Shown: positions 53,401 to 62,544, counted from the first letter of the stretch. The stretch: 64,000 bases of DNA from Phycisphaerae bacterium (GCA_026004655.1 BPJO01000020.1:1-64000), one strand, 5' to 3'. The notes: a model not told the origin generated them from the sequence alone. Translations and numbers: made by a program.

Positions 53401-54096
53401 TATTTGGTCGTACGAGACGAAACCCAAAGCCGCGAACCCCAGCAAATTAATCTGCATCTTCTGGCCCGAGATGCTAGGATCGAATCCGAAACGGTTCGTC
53501 TGACCGGACAATGGGATCAGGACATGATCGTGCGCGTGGTGGAATCTACCGATCTGGAGATTCAAAAACGTTACTGGGCCTATTTCGATGAATGGGCAGC
53601 TTTCCCAGAAGAAATCATCGCCCGTGAGGGAGAAACTGACACGCAGTGGTCCGAACGTGTTCAGAAAGTGGCTACGGATTGGAAGTTCCGGACCGTTCAA
53701 CGGGAGCAACTTCCTGAGAACCGAAGTCGCTGGAAACAAGCGATTGATCAAACCCAAGGCCGGGCCATGATGCCACCACCGGATTGGAATCGACCGTGGT
53801 TATACGGCGAATCCCAGATCTGGCTGCGGATCAGTACACAGCCCGGCTCACCAACCACGTGGGTGCTTTACCCGTATAAACGGGGCACTCCGGAACCGAT
53901 CATAACCCGATCCGAGGATGGTCGTGTCTCGATCAGAATCGGGGATACCATTGAAACGGTCCAAATCGGTTCCGAGTTTGGAATGAGTGTTGAACGTAAC
54001 GGGGTTAAAACCATCTTGTTGCCTCCGAATCGTTTGCCCCCGATGGGTCAATTCCCTGAAGAGGCACCGTTGGTAAACCAGACACGTATGGAATAA
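50500..54096 (+). CDS. large secreted heparinase II/III-like polysaccharide lyase
   Basis: The 1198-residue protein has a signal peptide ending VLAEFEK. The N-terminal half (about 20-450) is a predicted beta-rich region of unknown type, then an alpha-toroid-like segment (about 570-800), and a heparinase II/III-type beta-sheet domain (about 800-1000) with SMKAGWTYGHYHNDELAFHY and DYNCSYHPRGDHAALHN, where the histidines and tyrosine correspond to the catalytic/metal positions of such lyases. The size is well above usual lyases (about 700-800). The substrate is probably a uronate-containing, perhaps sulfated, polymer. It is co-transcribed with the glycoside hydrolase. Confidence 0.65.
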   Translation: MKKRITCIFGILVVVVFSFPVLAEFEKARTITNPLKLEFPWDMVSMDFPGGTFPEDLKVKLGNEDRPAQVERLEQDGKKIDRVWFFASLSAKTPSMDVYFSPGQASTPLKLSHESGHYVVNNGISTIRIVDYAGHKVTGRKLKDVPHWLGGVKVGDGPWDGRAWFEGISVVRNAKTMILNKGPVFIDFKIEYDFEDSRSDGTVLSQPPELGKQTFRRLPGDLPREMIEKKSHHYEVLIRVAMNDPWIEIVERYRLPKLASMNDFGVHQYFIHFGTPSERTPPGLIEGQQHFSVDTVMWTRWFEWDSFGGNNQLQFVDAKPRPAQKGRPFAILRSRWNQGGGGAQDFFLTAGGKEANPQSPAVGIVAAYPSKWVGPYSASIFAYAYDGNRGEIRFPLTDGTGSDSSSDQDPQWYGNRCYALCVGPRELFDSTPKLDSLVRRHTDWTLNAQVNKYVLEWTRDPSVAGANILTSRKRLEQIRREWEQKSDTTRVRLLKEASQRFQTERKKLESMDPDSKESKDLSRKLNSNSDYRLLSFLEGLSVSRPPQPNPDQYLSRRYQADDVNPTNYGTRRLINQLFPEADLYSVGEPFGNARTAAIGYICTDLDAWPGYRNGWGPGNPNFHTDKYIGAIFAAAAMRDHPHSREWFDYGKQQFEDDVRRVITAPDGVGYECPGYSGYSLGLQTELAGVFYNAGMGNLIAQNPLIKSSTIWHRKLLTPFDRRLNRRHEAPHGDTHRWDGGIGIDNWAKLALFYSETDPQHSSELMGVFRMLAGESWKPKSLRSAVFEMDLDQPVTAPEKMDWSSQYFHGFGPIFRNQFGTERESFLSMKAGWTYGHYHNDELAFHYYNHNTPIALDYNCSYHPRGDHAALHNSMTFGKEGKVRHNARGQDVDAAEQIFGPGRVGVFVSTPQADLVVAERSADRLTLSPVEPDDAEFSRNYESRHVDPIVHRRWLAMIRHEAGSPLSDYLVVRDETQSREPQQINLHLLARDARIESETVRLTGQWDQDMIVRVVESTDLEIQKRYWAYFDEWAAFPEEIIAREGETDTQWSERVQKVATDWKFRTVQREQLPENRSRWKQAIDQTQGRAMMPPPDWNRPWLYGESQIWLRISTQPGSPTTWVLYPYKRGTPEPIITRSEDGRVSIRIGDTIETVQIGSEFGMSVERNGVKTILLPPNRLPPMGQFPEEAPLVNQTRME

Positions 54097-54146
54097 GACC
54101 AACCTTTCGCGGTTCTAGAGGAAAGTCGCGCCTTTGACGAACTACG

Positions 54147-55052
54147 TTATATTTTCGGTGTCGAAAGAGTCGGTAAATTCATTCCGGGCGCAAATACGGT
54201 CAATGCTTTGGGATGGATCAAAAAATCGGCCGGGGTATGGGTGAGGATTTCTCCGTCAGCCGTGATCGGACGCGGCACGCGTGTTTCAATCCGAAATCGA
54301 CGACCACGGGCGTTATAAACCGACCTGTAGCTTTGATGGGTTCCCCACCGAAGCGAAGGTAATAATGCCAGGATCGACCACCAGTGATAAACACCGACGC
54401 TGTACAGATCCAGGGAATGGTCATCTATGTCGGCCTGTTCATGAACCGTCATTCCGGTACCGAAATATCTCCCGTTTCCGACGACCAGTTGGACGGTCTT
54501 GAGATAAACCTTTTCCTGCTCAGTGGTTACGTGAACATGGAAGGGTTTAGCACGAAACACCGCCCGGGCCGAAGCTAATGCATATGCAAAGGGTCCCCAT
54601 CGTTTTTTCAAGGACCGGGTAAGCTGACGTGTGATATTGACGCTCAGCCCCAGGCTTGCAGCATTAATGAACAGATGGTCGTTTACTTGAGCTACATCGA
54701 TCACACGTTTCTGGTCTGACAGAATCAATCGGGCGGCTTCGACGGGGGTGTCGGGAAGATTCAGTGTCCGGGCCAAATCATTGGCCGTCCCTGCGGGGAT
54801 AATTCCCAAGGGCAGTTGGGTTTTCAGAAGTCCAGACAGTGTCGAATTAATCGAACCATCTCCCCCGACAACGATCACCCGATCGACCTTATCGGCGTGA
54901 TCAAGGATCAGTCTTGAAAGGTCCCTGACGTTGGAGAGATCTGGTTTGATCAGAGGAACACCGGTTTTCTGAAACTCGGTTTCGGCCTGTCGGGCACGAA
55001 GGGCACATTGACGGGCTTGTCGATTGGCGAGGAAAAGAAAGGGTTTTGTCAC
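54147..55052 (-). CDS. diacylglycerol kinase-family lipid kinase
   Basis: The 301-residue protein has the DAGK catalytic signature VVGGDGSINSTLSGL (about residues 60-75), LGIIPAGTANDLARTLNLP and a C-terminal beta-sandwich domain (GTGMTVHEQADIDDHSLDLY), as in bacterial DgkB/YegS-type kinases that phosphorylate lipids with ATP. The start is GTG 55052 (MTKPFLFLANRQAR), without a strong ribosome site. It converges on the lyase gene and diverges from msrB. Confidence 0.88.
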   Translation of the reverse strand: MTKPFLFLANRQARQCALRARQAETEFQKTGVPLIKPDLSNVRDLSRLILDHADKVDRVIVVGGDGSINSTLSGLLKTQLPLGIIPAGTANDLARTLNLPDTPVEAARLILSDQKRVIDVAQVNDHLFINAASLGLSVNITRQLTRSLKKRWGPFAYALASARAVFRAKPFHVHVTTEQEKVYLKTVQLVVGNGRYFGTGMTVHEQADIDDHSLDLYSVGVYHWWSILALLPSLRWGTHQSYRSVYNARGRRFRIETRVPRPITADGEILTHTPADFLIHPKALTVFAPGMNLPTLSTPKI

Positions 55053-55085
55053 TCAGAAGCATTTTAGGCAAGCTACAATGACAGT

Positions 55086-55568
55086 ATGAACAAGGTAAGT
55101 GTGAAAGTGTTTGATGCTTCTGGACAGTTGATCGGTCCGATCGAGCTTCCCAAAGTTCAGAAAACCGATGCCGATTGGAAGACGCAACTGACACCGACCC
55201 AGTTTCAGATTGCCAGAGGGAAGGGAACCGAGCGCCCGTTTTGTGGTAACCTGTTGGATAACAAAAAGCAGGGCGTCTACGTTTGTGTATGTTGTGGTTT
55301 GCCTCTGTTTTCGTCGTTTACCAAATTTAACTCCGGAACGGGTTGGCCCAGCTTTTATCAACCAATCGCCGAGGAAAACATCGCGTATGCGGAGGACCAT
55401 TCGTATGGCATGTACCGGGTCGAAATCCTCTGTACCCGATGCGACGGCCACCTCGGGCATGTCTTTCCCGACGGACCTGAACCGACAGGCCAGCGGTTTT
55501 GTGTTAACAGCGAGTCCCTCCGGTTTGTAGATCAGAACGAGTTGTATACCTTGGCTGAACGGGTTTGA
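55086..55568 (+). CDS. msrB: peptide-methionine (R)-S-oxide reductase
   Basis: MsrB repairs methionine-R-sulfoxide in oxidised proteins. The 160-residue protein has both zinc CxxC pairs (CVCC and CTRC), the conserved [13 protein letters not shown] and [13 protein letters not shown], and the catalytic [11 protein letters not shown]. It stands alone as a single-domain MsrB, with no MsrA. ATG 55086 is 33 bases from the divergent kinase start. Confidence 0.93.
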   Translation: MNKVSVKVFDASGQLIGPIELPKVQKTDADWKTQLTPTQFQIARGKGTERPFCGNLLDNKKQGVYVCVCCGLPLFSSFTKFNSGTGWPSFYQPIAEENIAYAEDHSYGMYRVEILCTRCDGHLGHVFPDGPEPTGQRFCVNSESLRFVDQNELYTLAERV

Positions 55569-55626
55569 TCTTTGGTAAAATTACATTAGACCGGGACAGG
55601 TGGGTGGCTTACGTGCGTCGAAGGAT

Positions 55627-56379
55627 CTATTGTCGGTGGGGACTGTCGTAAGAAGATTCAGTGTCATCAGGACCTAGCAAAAGGGGGATCACTATCTGTC
55701 TGACAAAATCCCTGGACAGAGGTCCGAAGTGCGATCCATCATGACCGAGCTTTGACCAGTCAGGATCGTATGGAAACTCAACCAGACGGGGTGAGAGGGA
55801 TTTAAACCCTTGATGACCTGCTGCAGGGGTTTTTACACCATCGTATGTCCCGAAGTGGCCGGTACGCCATTTGAGAAAGATCAGATCCTTTTCGGAGTAA
55901 AAGCTGTAAATTCTGTTTTGGACATGATTTAAAGATGGATTAAGGTCATAATCCGGCGAAACCGAAGGTGCCAGCAGGATCAACGTATGCACCGGACGGG
56001 TTGATCGGGCGACCGCTCCGAGGATCACACCACAGCCTGCACTGTGTCCGATCAGGTCGATTCGATGAACCCCCTTCGGCAATTGGTCCAAGTATCGGGC
56101 TAATTTCTGCTCGGCTTGGTCATGAATCCATTGATCCGAAAAGTTAGCGAAGAAAAAAATCTTGGGCGCTCCCCAAGACCACGAATGGATCGTAACCCCT
56201 TTTTCCCGAAAGGCGTTGTAAATCGAATCATACCATCCCCCGTCCCCGGCTGCCCCGGGAACAAAGAGGATTTGTCGGTCCGAAGACAAGGGGGTCGGAC
56301 GATAAGTGCATCCGGTTCCCAAACCGACCAGCACGCAGAGGAATACGAGAAAACCTGCGTGAAGCGGAAGTGATATCAT
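55627..56379 (-). CDS. alpha/beta-hydrolase lipoprotein
   Basis: The 250-residue protein begins with a lipoprotein signal (FLVFLCVLVGLGTGC). The mature part is an alpha/beta hydrolase with FVPGAAGDGGWY near the start and nucleophile elbow LIGHSAGCGV. A serine esterase or lipase-like role in the periplasm is expected. ATG 56379 fits the signal peptide and overlaps the stop of the aldo/keto reductase gene (ATGA), so the two are coupled. Confidence 0.78.
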   Translation of the reverse strand: MISLPLHAGFLVFLCVLVGLGTGCTYRPTPLSSDRQILFVPGAAGDGGWYDSIYNAFREKGVTIHSWSWGAPKIFFFANFSDQWIHDQAEQKLARYLDQLPKGVHRIDLIGHSAGCGVILGAVARSTRPVHTLILLAPSVSPDYDLNPSLNHVQNRIYSFYSEKDLIFLKWRTGHFGTYDGVKTPAAGHQGFKSLSPRLVEFPYDPDWSKLGHDGSHFGPLSRDFVRQIVIPLLLGPDDTESSYDSPHRQ

Positions 56380-57449
56380 GCGACATACACCGGCGGGGGC
56401 ACATATTGACTGCGGACCTGACCGCTGGGGTCTGTACTGCTTTTCAGATTGCACGGATGAGCGTTTTCGCCCAATCCCCAATCATTCTGGTACTGTTCCA
56501 GAAGCCAATTCAGATCGCTAGCACGGATATCGGGCTTGGAGACCGCATTGACGGCTTCCTGGATTTCCTTTTCGTCCAGCAGGGTTCCGGTGATGCATGT
56601 CAGACCGGGCTGTTGAAGCAACCATTTGCAGGCGAACTCGTGAATGTTCATCCCATAGCTGCTTGCCATGCTTCGAATCAGTTCGACCTTTTTGGCGCCA
56701 TAGATCTTCCAGTTTTCGTCACGAAACTTGCGGTGATCATTGCGTCCGATGACGGTATCCGGTCGGATCACGTCTTTGAGGACCGAACTGTTGTCGTGCA
56801 CGCGAGCCATGACCCCGGCTTTGCGGGAAACGGCTACTTCGCAGAACTCACGTCCGGGGTGCTGTTCGAACAGATTGAACACGGTCTGACAGACCTTAGC
56901 CCCGTGGTCGAGCATGGCTTGAAATCCTTCTTCTCGCCAGCCGATTGCTGGCCCGAGCGAGACCCCCCAGGTTCGGATCTTGCCTTGTTTAACCAGGTCA
57001 TCCAGCGTCATCCAGAGGTCGTCCCGGAATTGAGGCAATTTGATGTTGTGTGCGGTGTAAACATCGATGTAATCGGTCTGTAGACGTTTTAAAGATTCTT
57101 CCAGTGCTTTGCGGATAAAAGCGGGTGAAAAATCTTGTTTCCGTTCGGTGTGGGCCCCCGGGACGCCCGGATCGGTATAAAAGTCGTAACCAAACTTTCC
57201 ACCGATCTGGATGTCCGAGCGTCGGATTCCGGACTTTTTTAACCAGTTTCCGAACAACGTTTCGGCACGACCGTTGCCGTACGCGTCACCGTTGTCAAAA
57301 AAAGTGATCCCACGATCATAGCTGAATGAACACAAACGGTCGCAATCTTCCTGCGTCCGGTGTCCCCACCAGTCCACCCCAAAAATCCAACAACCCAAGG
57401 AAATCACCGATACCGATACACCTGTATTTCCGAATGAACGAAATTCCAT
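56376..57449 (-). CDS. aldo/keto reductase
   Basis: The 357-residue NADPH-dependent TIM-barrel enzyme reduces aldehydes or ketones. It shows the family opening (MEFRSFGNTGVSVSVISLGC), catalytic D and Y in FDNGDAYGNGRAETLFG, K in IGGKFGYDF, and H in IDVYTAHNIKLP. ATG 57449 is where homology begins. Members of this subgroup are related to YhdN/Tas or oxidoreductases acting on sugars; the substrate is unknown. It is followed by the hydrolase lipoprotein gene. Confidence 0.9.
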   Translation of the reverse strand: MEFRSFGNTGVSVSVISLGCWIFGVDWWGHRTQEDCDRLCSFSYDRGITFFDNGDAYGNGRAETLFGNWLKKSGIRRSDIQIGGKFGYDFYTDPGVPGAHTERKQDFSPAFIRKALEESLKRLQTDYIDVYTAHNIKLPQFRDDLWMTLDDLVKQGKIRTWGVSLGPAIGWREEGFQAMLDHGAKVCQTVFNLFEQHPGREFCEVAVSRKAGVMARVHDNSSVLKDVIRPDTVIGRNDHRKFRDENWKIYGAKKVELIRSMASSYGMNIHEFACKWLLQQPGLTCITGTLLDEKEIQEAVNAVSKPDIRASDLNWLLEQYQNDWGLGENAHPCNLKSSTDPSGQVRSQYVPPPVYVA

Positions 57450-57532
57450 ACCCGTTATTTTACTCAGAATTACTCTTGAGATCGAACGCAACCAATCGGG
57501 TTCGGATTTGAAGGATGTTTATCCAGGGAAAT

Positions 57533-58327
57533 TTAATCTGCGGGCGCTGGACTGCTTGGCGGGTAAGCGGGAGGAGACCCCGTCGATCGATCGGACGGAA
57601 TCAGATCAGGAATGGGTCCTCGGGGGAGAATCGGCTGAGCAAGTTCAGATTCTTCTTTAATCGAAGGTCCGGGGATGATACCGATCCGGCGCAAGGCCGT
57701 GTTGACCTCTTCGTCCTCGGGATTAAGCCGATACGCACGTCGCAAGGCCTGTTCAGCCAAGGGTTTATGTCCAATCTGTTCCAGGTACAGTCCCTGAGAT
57801 TTTGCGATATGAAAGTTTTTAGGCGCTTGCTGGGCGGCTTTGCCGTATGAATCCATGGCTGAGTCGGCGTCCCCACGGTAGGAAAAGGTTTTGGCCAGGA
57901 TCAGCCACTCTTCTCCGGTTGTAGAACTTTCGGCGGCCTGCACCAGCCGATTGATCTCTGAATCATGGGTATCAAACTTCGCGAGACAGCGAGCCAGGGA
58001 ATCGATCGTTTTCAGCTTGAAATCAATGTCTTCTCGACCTTCGCTTGTGACATTCTGGACGCTCAACGACGTGCGGTAATTCGTCACTGCCTGCGCGAAG
58101 GCGGATTCTTTTTCGTAAATCGTGGCTAGATAATAGTAACTCTGATAGTCGCGCGGGTTCTGACGCACCGCATCTCTGAAGGCGCCTTTGGCTTCTTCGG
58201 TTTGATTCGACTGAAGATACTGCACCCCTCTTTTCCGGCTATCTTTGGAAAAAGTGACATATTCCCCGCAACCACTAACCAAGAGGGAGAGCAGAAGAAT
58301 CGAACCCGTGAATTGACGCCTTGCCAT
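57533..58327 (-). CDS. TPR-repeat lipoprotein
   Basis: The 264-residue protein has a signal with lipobox LLVSGC and at least five tetratricopeptide-like repeats (for example GVQYLQSNQTEEAKGAFRDAV, YYYLATIYEKESAFAQAVTNY). The C-terminal about 40 residues are proline-rich. It is probably an outer-membrane-attached scaffold resembling PilF- or BamD-like TPR lipoproteins, without firm function. ATG 58327 has GGAGG nine bases upstream. Confidence 0.75.
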   Translation of the reverse strand: MARRQFTGSILLLSLLVSGCGEYVTFSKDSRKRGVQYLQSNQTEEAKGAFRDAVRQNPRDYQSYYYLATIYEKESAFAQAVTNYRTSLSVQNVTSEGREDIDFKLKTIDSLARCLAKFDTHDSEINRLVQAAESSTTGEEWLILAKTFSYRGDADSAMDSYGKAAQQAPKNFHIAKSQGLYLEQIGHKPLAEQALRRAYRLNPEDEEVNTALRRIGIIPGPSIKEESELAQPILPRGPIPDLIPSDRSTGSPPAYPPSSPAPAD

Positions 58328-58545
58328 GTCCGCTACCTCCGTGTAGCAAAGTTTGTCAAATCCTAGCCAAACCACTCGTCGATGCAAGTTTCGTTCACTC
58401 GTCTGACAGAGTTCTAAGTCAGGATTCGTGTCATGATAATAAAACGGTCGAAAACCATTCATGAAACCCTCCTTCGATTGGGTACCGGTGACAAACCGAA
58501 AACAAACGGGTGGGGGATTCTGAAAAAGGGGATTGGTGGTTTATC

Positions 58546-59508
58546 TTACGGTCCAAGTAGATCCCGATAGCATTCGGCGGGTTGGATAGGCTGATCGATC
58601 ACTTTTAATTCGTGGAGCTGGGTCAGCAGCTGTTTCCATCGTGTATCGGTCATGATTCCCAATCGGGTTTGGCGGGTTTCCGTGGTTTGGATCAAGGGTT
58701 TTTGTGCATCGGCGGAGGCTTGGAACGTGGTTAAATCCATGGTTGGGTTTAATTCATGCATCCGGGCGTTGGTGGGGGCGGGGTCATTGAGATAGGTTTG
58801 CCAACCTTCAAGCACGGCTTGGACCATTTTCCGGCAGATATCGGGGTTTTGGGAAAGGAACTCGTCACTGGTGGCTAGAACCGTTGCATACGGATTGTAT
58901 CCGGATTCTGCGATGAGAAAGGTCTTGGGTGGGACGTTGGTTTTTGCCGCTGCTAGGGGTTCGCTGGTGACAAAACACTGCATGGCGTAGTTCTCTTGCT
59001 TCAGATACATGCTCAGATCTCCGAAAGGGGAAGGCACGATCTTCAGTTTTTCAAACCCGTACTTGTTCCGGAGGAAATCGGAATACGGAAGCCCTTTTTC
59101 CATGGCCAGAATTCCTTCATGCGAAAAAACCTCTTCAAGACGGGTAAAACCCCGGCTTGCACGGGTCATGATTCCTTGTGGATGGGTCTGATAGACGGCA
59201 AAAAGCGCCACGACTTTGGCTCCTTGCTGACGTGCACGAGGGATTTCATCGGCAGAGACGATTCCGAAGGGTATCTGCCCGGTTCCGATCAGTTCGATGG
59301 TAGGAGTGCCCGCACCGCCCGGGCGAACTTCCACGTTAAGTCCATGACGGTCATAGTCGGCTGCGTAAAAACCGCCGAACTGTGGTTCCGGTTTCCAGTT
59401 GAGCTGGAGAATCAGTTTGGTCTTGTCGGACGATCCTTCGGAAGATCCACGATCACATCCGAGAATCATGACCAGGCAAATCATCGAGAGGCTGAGGAGT
59501 CGAATCAT
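58546..59508 (-). CDS. ABC transporter substrate-binding lipoprotein, NMT1/THI5 type
   Basis: The 320-residue protein has a lipoprotein signal ending MILGC and the NMT1/THI5-like opening LILQLNWKPEPQFGGFYAA, with the ligand loop VRPGGAGTPTIELIGTGQIPFG. This fold binds pyrimidine (HMP), sulfonate or nitrate; the LNWKPEPQ sequence favours thiamine-precursor-type binding proteins, although the evidence is not decisive. It is the third gene transcribed, after the ATPase and permease, and overlaps the permease gene by ATGA. Confidence 0.82.
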   Translation of the reverse strand: MIRLLSLSMICLVMILGCDRGSSEGSSDKTKLILQLNWKPEPQFGGFYAADYDRHGLNVEVRPGGAGTPTIELIGTGQIPFGIVSADEIPRARQQGAKVVALFAVYQTHPQGIMTRASRGFTRLEEVFSHEGILAMEKGLPYSDFLRNKYGFEKLKIVPSPFGDLSMYLKQENYAMQCFVTSEPLAAAKTNVPPKTFLIAESGYNPYATVLATSDEFLSQNPDICRKMVQAVLEGWQTYLNDPAPTNARMHELNPTMDLTTFQASADAQKPLIQTTETRQTRLGIMTDTRWKQLLTQLHELKVIDQPIQPAECYRDLLGP

Positions 59509-60275
59509 GAAGGGTCCTTTTTTTCAGACGCGTGCCAGTGTCGTAAAAGCATATAGGATAACAAATTAATCATCGCAAACAGGACAATCCCCAGAAAAGA
59601 GGCGACCAAAAGAACTGCAAAAACTTTTTCGATTTGTCGTTGTTGGCGTGAGACATCGATCAACCCTCCCAGGCCACCCCCGGTGATAAACTCCCCGACG
59701 ATCGTTCCGATCACCGACAGACCGGCTGCAATCCGCAAACCGGTCATAATGTGAGGTAACGCATGAGGCAAACGGAGCTTAAAAAGGGTCGAAAATTTTG
59801 AAGCGCCGTAAAGTTTGAAAAGGTCCAGCAAAGCCGGGTCCGTTGATAAAAGACCGGTCAGGGTGTTGGCAACAACGGGGAAGATGCTGACGACCGTCGC
59901 CGACGCGATGACTGCATGGATGTCATACCCAAACCAGATGACCAGAAGGGGGGCGATGGCAATGATCGGAACGGTCTGAAAGAATACCGCATACGGGTAG
60001 AACGCCCGCTGAACCCATCCCCCGAGGGAGAGCAAGATAGCAAAAAGAGTTCCAAGAATCGTACTAAGAGAAAACCCGATCACCGACGCCAACGCCGTTT
60101 CGACCAAAGCATGAGCGATTTCGTTCATGTTTCGTCCCATTGATCGGATAATGCTTGTCGGACGGGGTAAAATAAACGGCTCGATCCATCCGACCGAGAC
60201 AGCCACTTCCATGAACGACGCGATCACCACTAGGGGGATCAAGGGGGGCACAATCAATCGGAAAAGCCATTTCAT
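59505..60275 (-). CDS. ABC transporter permease (SsuC/ThiX-like)
   Basis: The 256-residue protein has about six membrane helices and the conserved inner-membrane EAA loop region (LFKLYGASKFSTLFKLRLPHA) followed by LPHIMTGLRIAAG. It forms the channel of the importer. Both ends overlap by four bases with neighbouring genes, showing tight co-translation. Confidence 0.88.
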   Translation of the reverse strand: MKWLFRLIVPPLIPLVVIASFMEVAVSVGWIEPFILPRPTSIIRSMGRNMNEIAHALVETALASVIGFSLSTILGTLFAILLSLGGWVQRAFYPYAVFFQTVPIIAIAPLLVIWFGYDIHAVIASATVVSIFPVVANTLTGLLSTDPALLDLFKLYGASKFSTLFKLRLPHALPHIMTGLRIAAGLSVIGTIVGEFITGGGLGGLIDVSRQQRQIEKVFAVLLVASFLGIVLFAMINLLSYMLLRHWHASEKKDPS

Positions 60276-61046
60276 GGTGTGTCGGTCTGTTGAAGCGCTT
60301 TATAGAGTCGTTGAGTCTGTTCCGCAAAGATCGGGGTGCCCCGAAGCTCGGACGTCCGGCAAGACGGTAAATGGGCGCTCAGATCAACATCCAAACGAAT
60401 CCTCGCAGGACGGGGAGAAAAGACAATCGCCCGATCCGCCAGAAAGACGGCTTCGGGGATCGAATGTGTGACGAACAATACCGTCATCTGTTGTTCGAGC
60501 CAGATCGCTCTTAACCATTCGTCGAGTTGTTGCCGGGGTGATCTCGTCCAACGCGGCAAAGGGTTCGTCCAAGAGCAATAATCGGGGTTGAGTGACCATG
60601 GCCCGGGCTAAGGAAACACGCATCCGCTGACCACCGGACAGTTGCGCAGGATAACGTTCATGGAGTTGACCCAGTCCGACCTGATCGAGGATCTGACGCG
60701 ACTGTTGATCTCGGTAGGATCGATCCACTCCCAACAATTCGAGGGGCAGAGCTACATTCCCGAGCACTTTTCGCCAGGGGAGTAAGTGTGCGTCCTGAAA
60801 AACATATGCGATATCCGATCGGTTTTTCAATTCACAGTCGATCTGACCTTGGGTTGGCAGATCCAGCCCGGCAATCAGACGCAGAAGAGTGCTTTTTCCG
60901 CACCCGCTAGGACCGATCAGCGCGACAAACTCGCCGGTTCGGATACGCAGATCCAACGAATCAATGGCCTGAATCCCCCCGGGGAAGGTTTTCGTCAGGT
61001 GTCGGATTTGTATTAAAACAGGACTGGAACGATCCGGTTCCGTCAT
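60272..61046 (-). pseudogene. ABC transporter ATPase (SsuB/TauB-like), one-base frameshift
   Basis: The upstream frame encodes Walker A (GPSGCGKST), the signature (LSGGQRMRVSLARAM) and Walker B (LLLLDEPFAALDE) over about 170 codons, then derails at a run of four Gs at 60535-60538 (plus strand). In the next frame the protein continues with RQQLDEWLRAIWLEQQMTVL then FVTHSIPEAVFLADRA, including the switch histidine, to the overlap with the permease. A single extra base in the run explains it. As both partners are intact, an assembly or sequencing error is as likely as a true mutation. Confidence 0.8.
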
Positions 61047-61098
61047 GAATCTGCAATCCTTCCGAATGACTCAAGTGTAGGCGCGGTATGGGTGATAA

Positions 61099-61626
61099 TC
61101 AGTAAGTGATGACTGAATGAACCTGATGGGGCGCGACTTTTTCTCTGCCTTTAAGAAATGTCAGTTCGGTTAAGACGGCCACTCCCACGATTTTGCCTCC
61201 GAGGTGGGTAACTAGGTCACAACAGGCTTTCATGGTTCCGCCGGTAGCCAGGACGTCGTCCACGATTAGCACCCTCTGTCCGGGCAAAACGGCATCGGCG
61301 TGCATTTCGAGCGTGTCGGTCCCGTATTCCAGTTCGTAAGTCCGGGCAACGGTTTTCCATGGGAGTTTTTTGGGTTTTCGAACGACCTGAAAACCTGCAG
61401 ATATCGCGCACGCGACGGCCGTACCGAAAATGAATCCACGGCTTTCGGCGCCGACCACCACATCGACCCCTTTTCCCCGAAACGGATTGGCCAACAGTTC
61501 GATCGACATTGCCAGACCGCGAGGGTCTGCCAGAAGGGGGGTGATGTCGCGGAAAAGCACGCCCGGTTTGGGAAAATCGGGAATATCCCGGATCAGTTCT
61601 TTTAATTGTAAAACAGGATCTTTCAT
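61099..61626 (-). CDS. apt: adenine phosphoribosyltransferase
   Basis: Apt salvages adenine with PRPP to make AMP. The 175-residue protein has DIPDFPKPGVLFRDITPLL at the start, VVGAESRGFIFGTAVA, and the PRPP loop RVLIVDDVLATGGTMKA. Length and motifs are typical of bacterial Apt. It lies between the sigma-factor gene and the ABC importer. Confidence 0.94.
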   Translation of the reverse strand: MKDPVLQLKELIRDIPDFPKPGVLFRDITPLLADPRGLAMSIELLANPFRGKGVDVVVGAESRGFIFGTAVACAISAGFQVVRKPKKLPWKTVARTYELEYGTDTLEMHADAVLPGQRVLIVDDVLATGGTMKACCDLVTHLGGKIVGVAVLTELTFLKGREKVAPHQVHSVITY

Positions 61627-61719
61627 GTCCAGATCATACTTCCAACAACGAACGAAGCATAACCTTATTCGCCAACGCGCCGGGGTGTTTTGAAAATGTG
61701 TCTCGAAAATTAGGGATAC

Positions 61720-62544
61720 TTAATTCATCATAGCCCCACGGAGGCGCTTGAGGGCTTCATGTTCGATTTGTCGTACACGTTCCCGGGTCAGTCCGATACG
61801 CACACCGATCTGTTTGAGTGTCAGGGGGTCTTCGCCTTCCAGACCGTATCGAAGGCGTAAAATCGTCGCGGCGCGTTGGTCGATGCGTTCCAGCAGTTTC
61901 TCCAGGTGTTTCAACGTGTCGTGACTACTGACCTGTTGATCCGGGGTAGGTGAGTGTTGATCTTCAAGCACGTCTGAAATCGTCATTTCCTCATCATTGT
62001 CTGAAGCCACAAACTGTGTCGGCGCGGAATAGGCTTTAAGGGCGTCCTGGACGATGCCCAATTTTTTCATTGAGATGCCCATCGCCTTGGCCAGTTCTTC
62101 ATTGGTTGGGACACGTCCGAGTTCGTCTTCGAGTTTACGGGTGCATTTTTTATAACGGGTCATCAATTCCATCATATAAGCAGGGACATGGATCGGTTGG
62201 ACGCCGTTGATCAGGGCTCTTTTGATCGCCTGCTTGATCCACCAGCTAGCATACGTACTGAATCGACAGCCAGCGTCGGGGTCAAATCCTTCAACCGCTC
62301 GCAGCAATCCGACATTTCCTTCCTCAATCAGATCCGTCAGGCACATGCCCCGGCCCATGAATTGCTTGGCAATATTGACCACTAGACGAAGGTTGGCACG
62401 AACCATTTTCTCACGGGCGGCCATGTCCGAACGTTCAATGATCGCCCGGGCAAGTGCTTTTTCCTCCTCGGCAGTCAAGAGAGGGACTTGGTTGATCTGA
62501 TTCAGGTAAAGTTGCAGGTTGCTTTGAACACTCGCCGATGCCAT
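61720..62544 (-). CDS. RpoD/SigA-like sigma-70 factor
   Basis: This 274-residue sigma factor has regions 1.2 (LQLYLNQINQVPLLTAEEEKA), 2 (NLRLVVNIAKQFMGRGMCLTD, CRFSTYASWWIKQAIKRAL), 3 (VPTNEELAKAMGIS) and 4 (AATILRLRYGLEGEDPLTLK, TRERVRQIEHEALKRLR) but no region 1.1 extension. Small size suggests a group 2 factor rather than the housekeeping one, but planctomycetes also use short primary-like factors, so this is open. AGGGAG precedes ATG 62544. Confidence 0.88.
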   Translation of the reverse strand: MASASVQSNLQLYLNQINQVPLLTAEEEKALARAIIERSDMAAREKMVRANLRLVVNIAKQFMGRGMCLTDLIEEGNVGLLRAVEGFDPDAGCRFSTYASWWIKQAIKRALINGVQPIHVPAYMMELMTRYKKCTRKLEDELGRVPTNEELAKAMGISMKKLGIVQDALKAYSAPTQFVASDNDEEMTISDVLEDQHSPTPDQQVSSHDTLKHLEKLLERIDQRAATILRLRYGLEGEDPLTLKQIGVRIGLTRERVRQIEHEALKRLRGAMMN

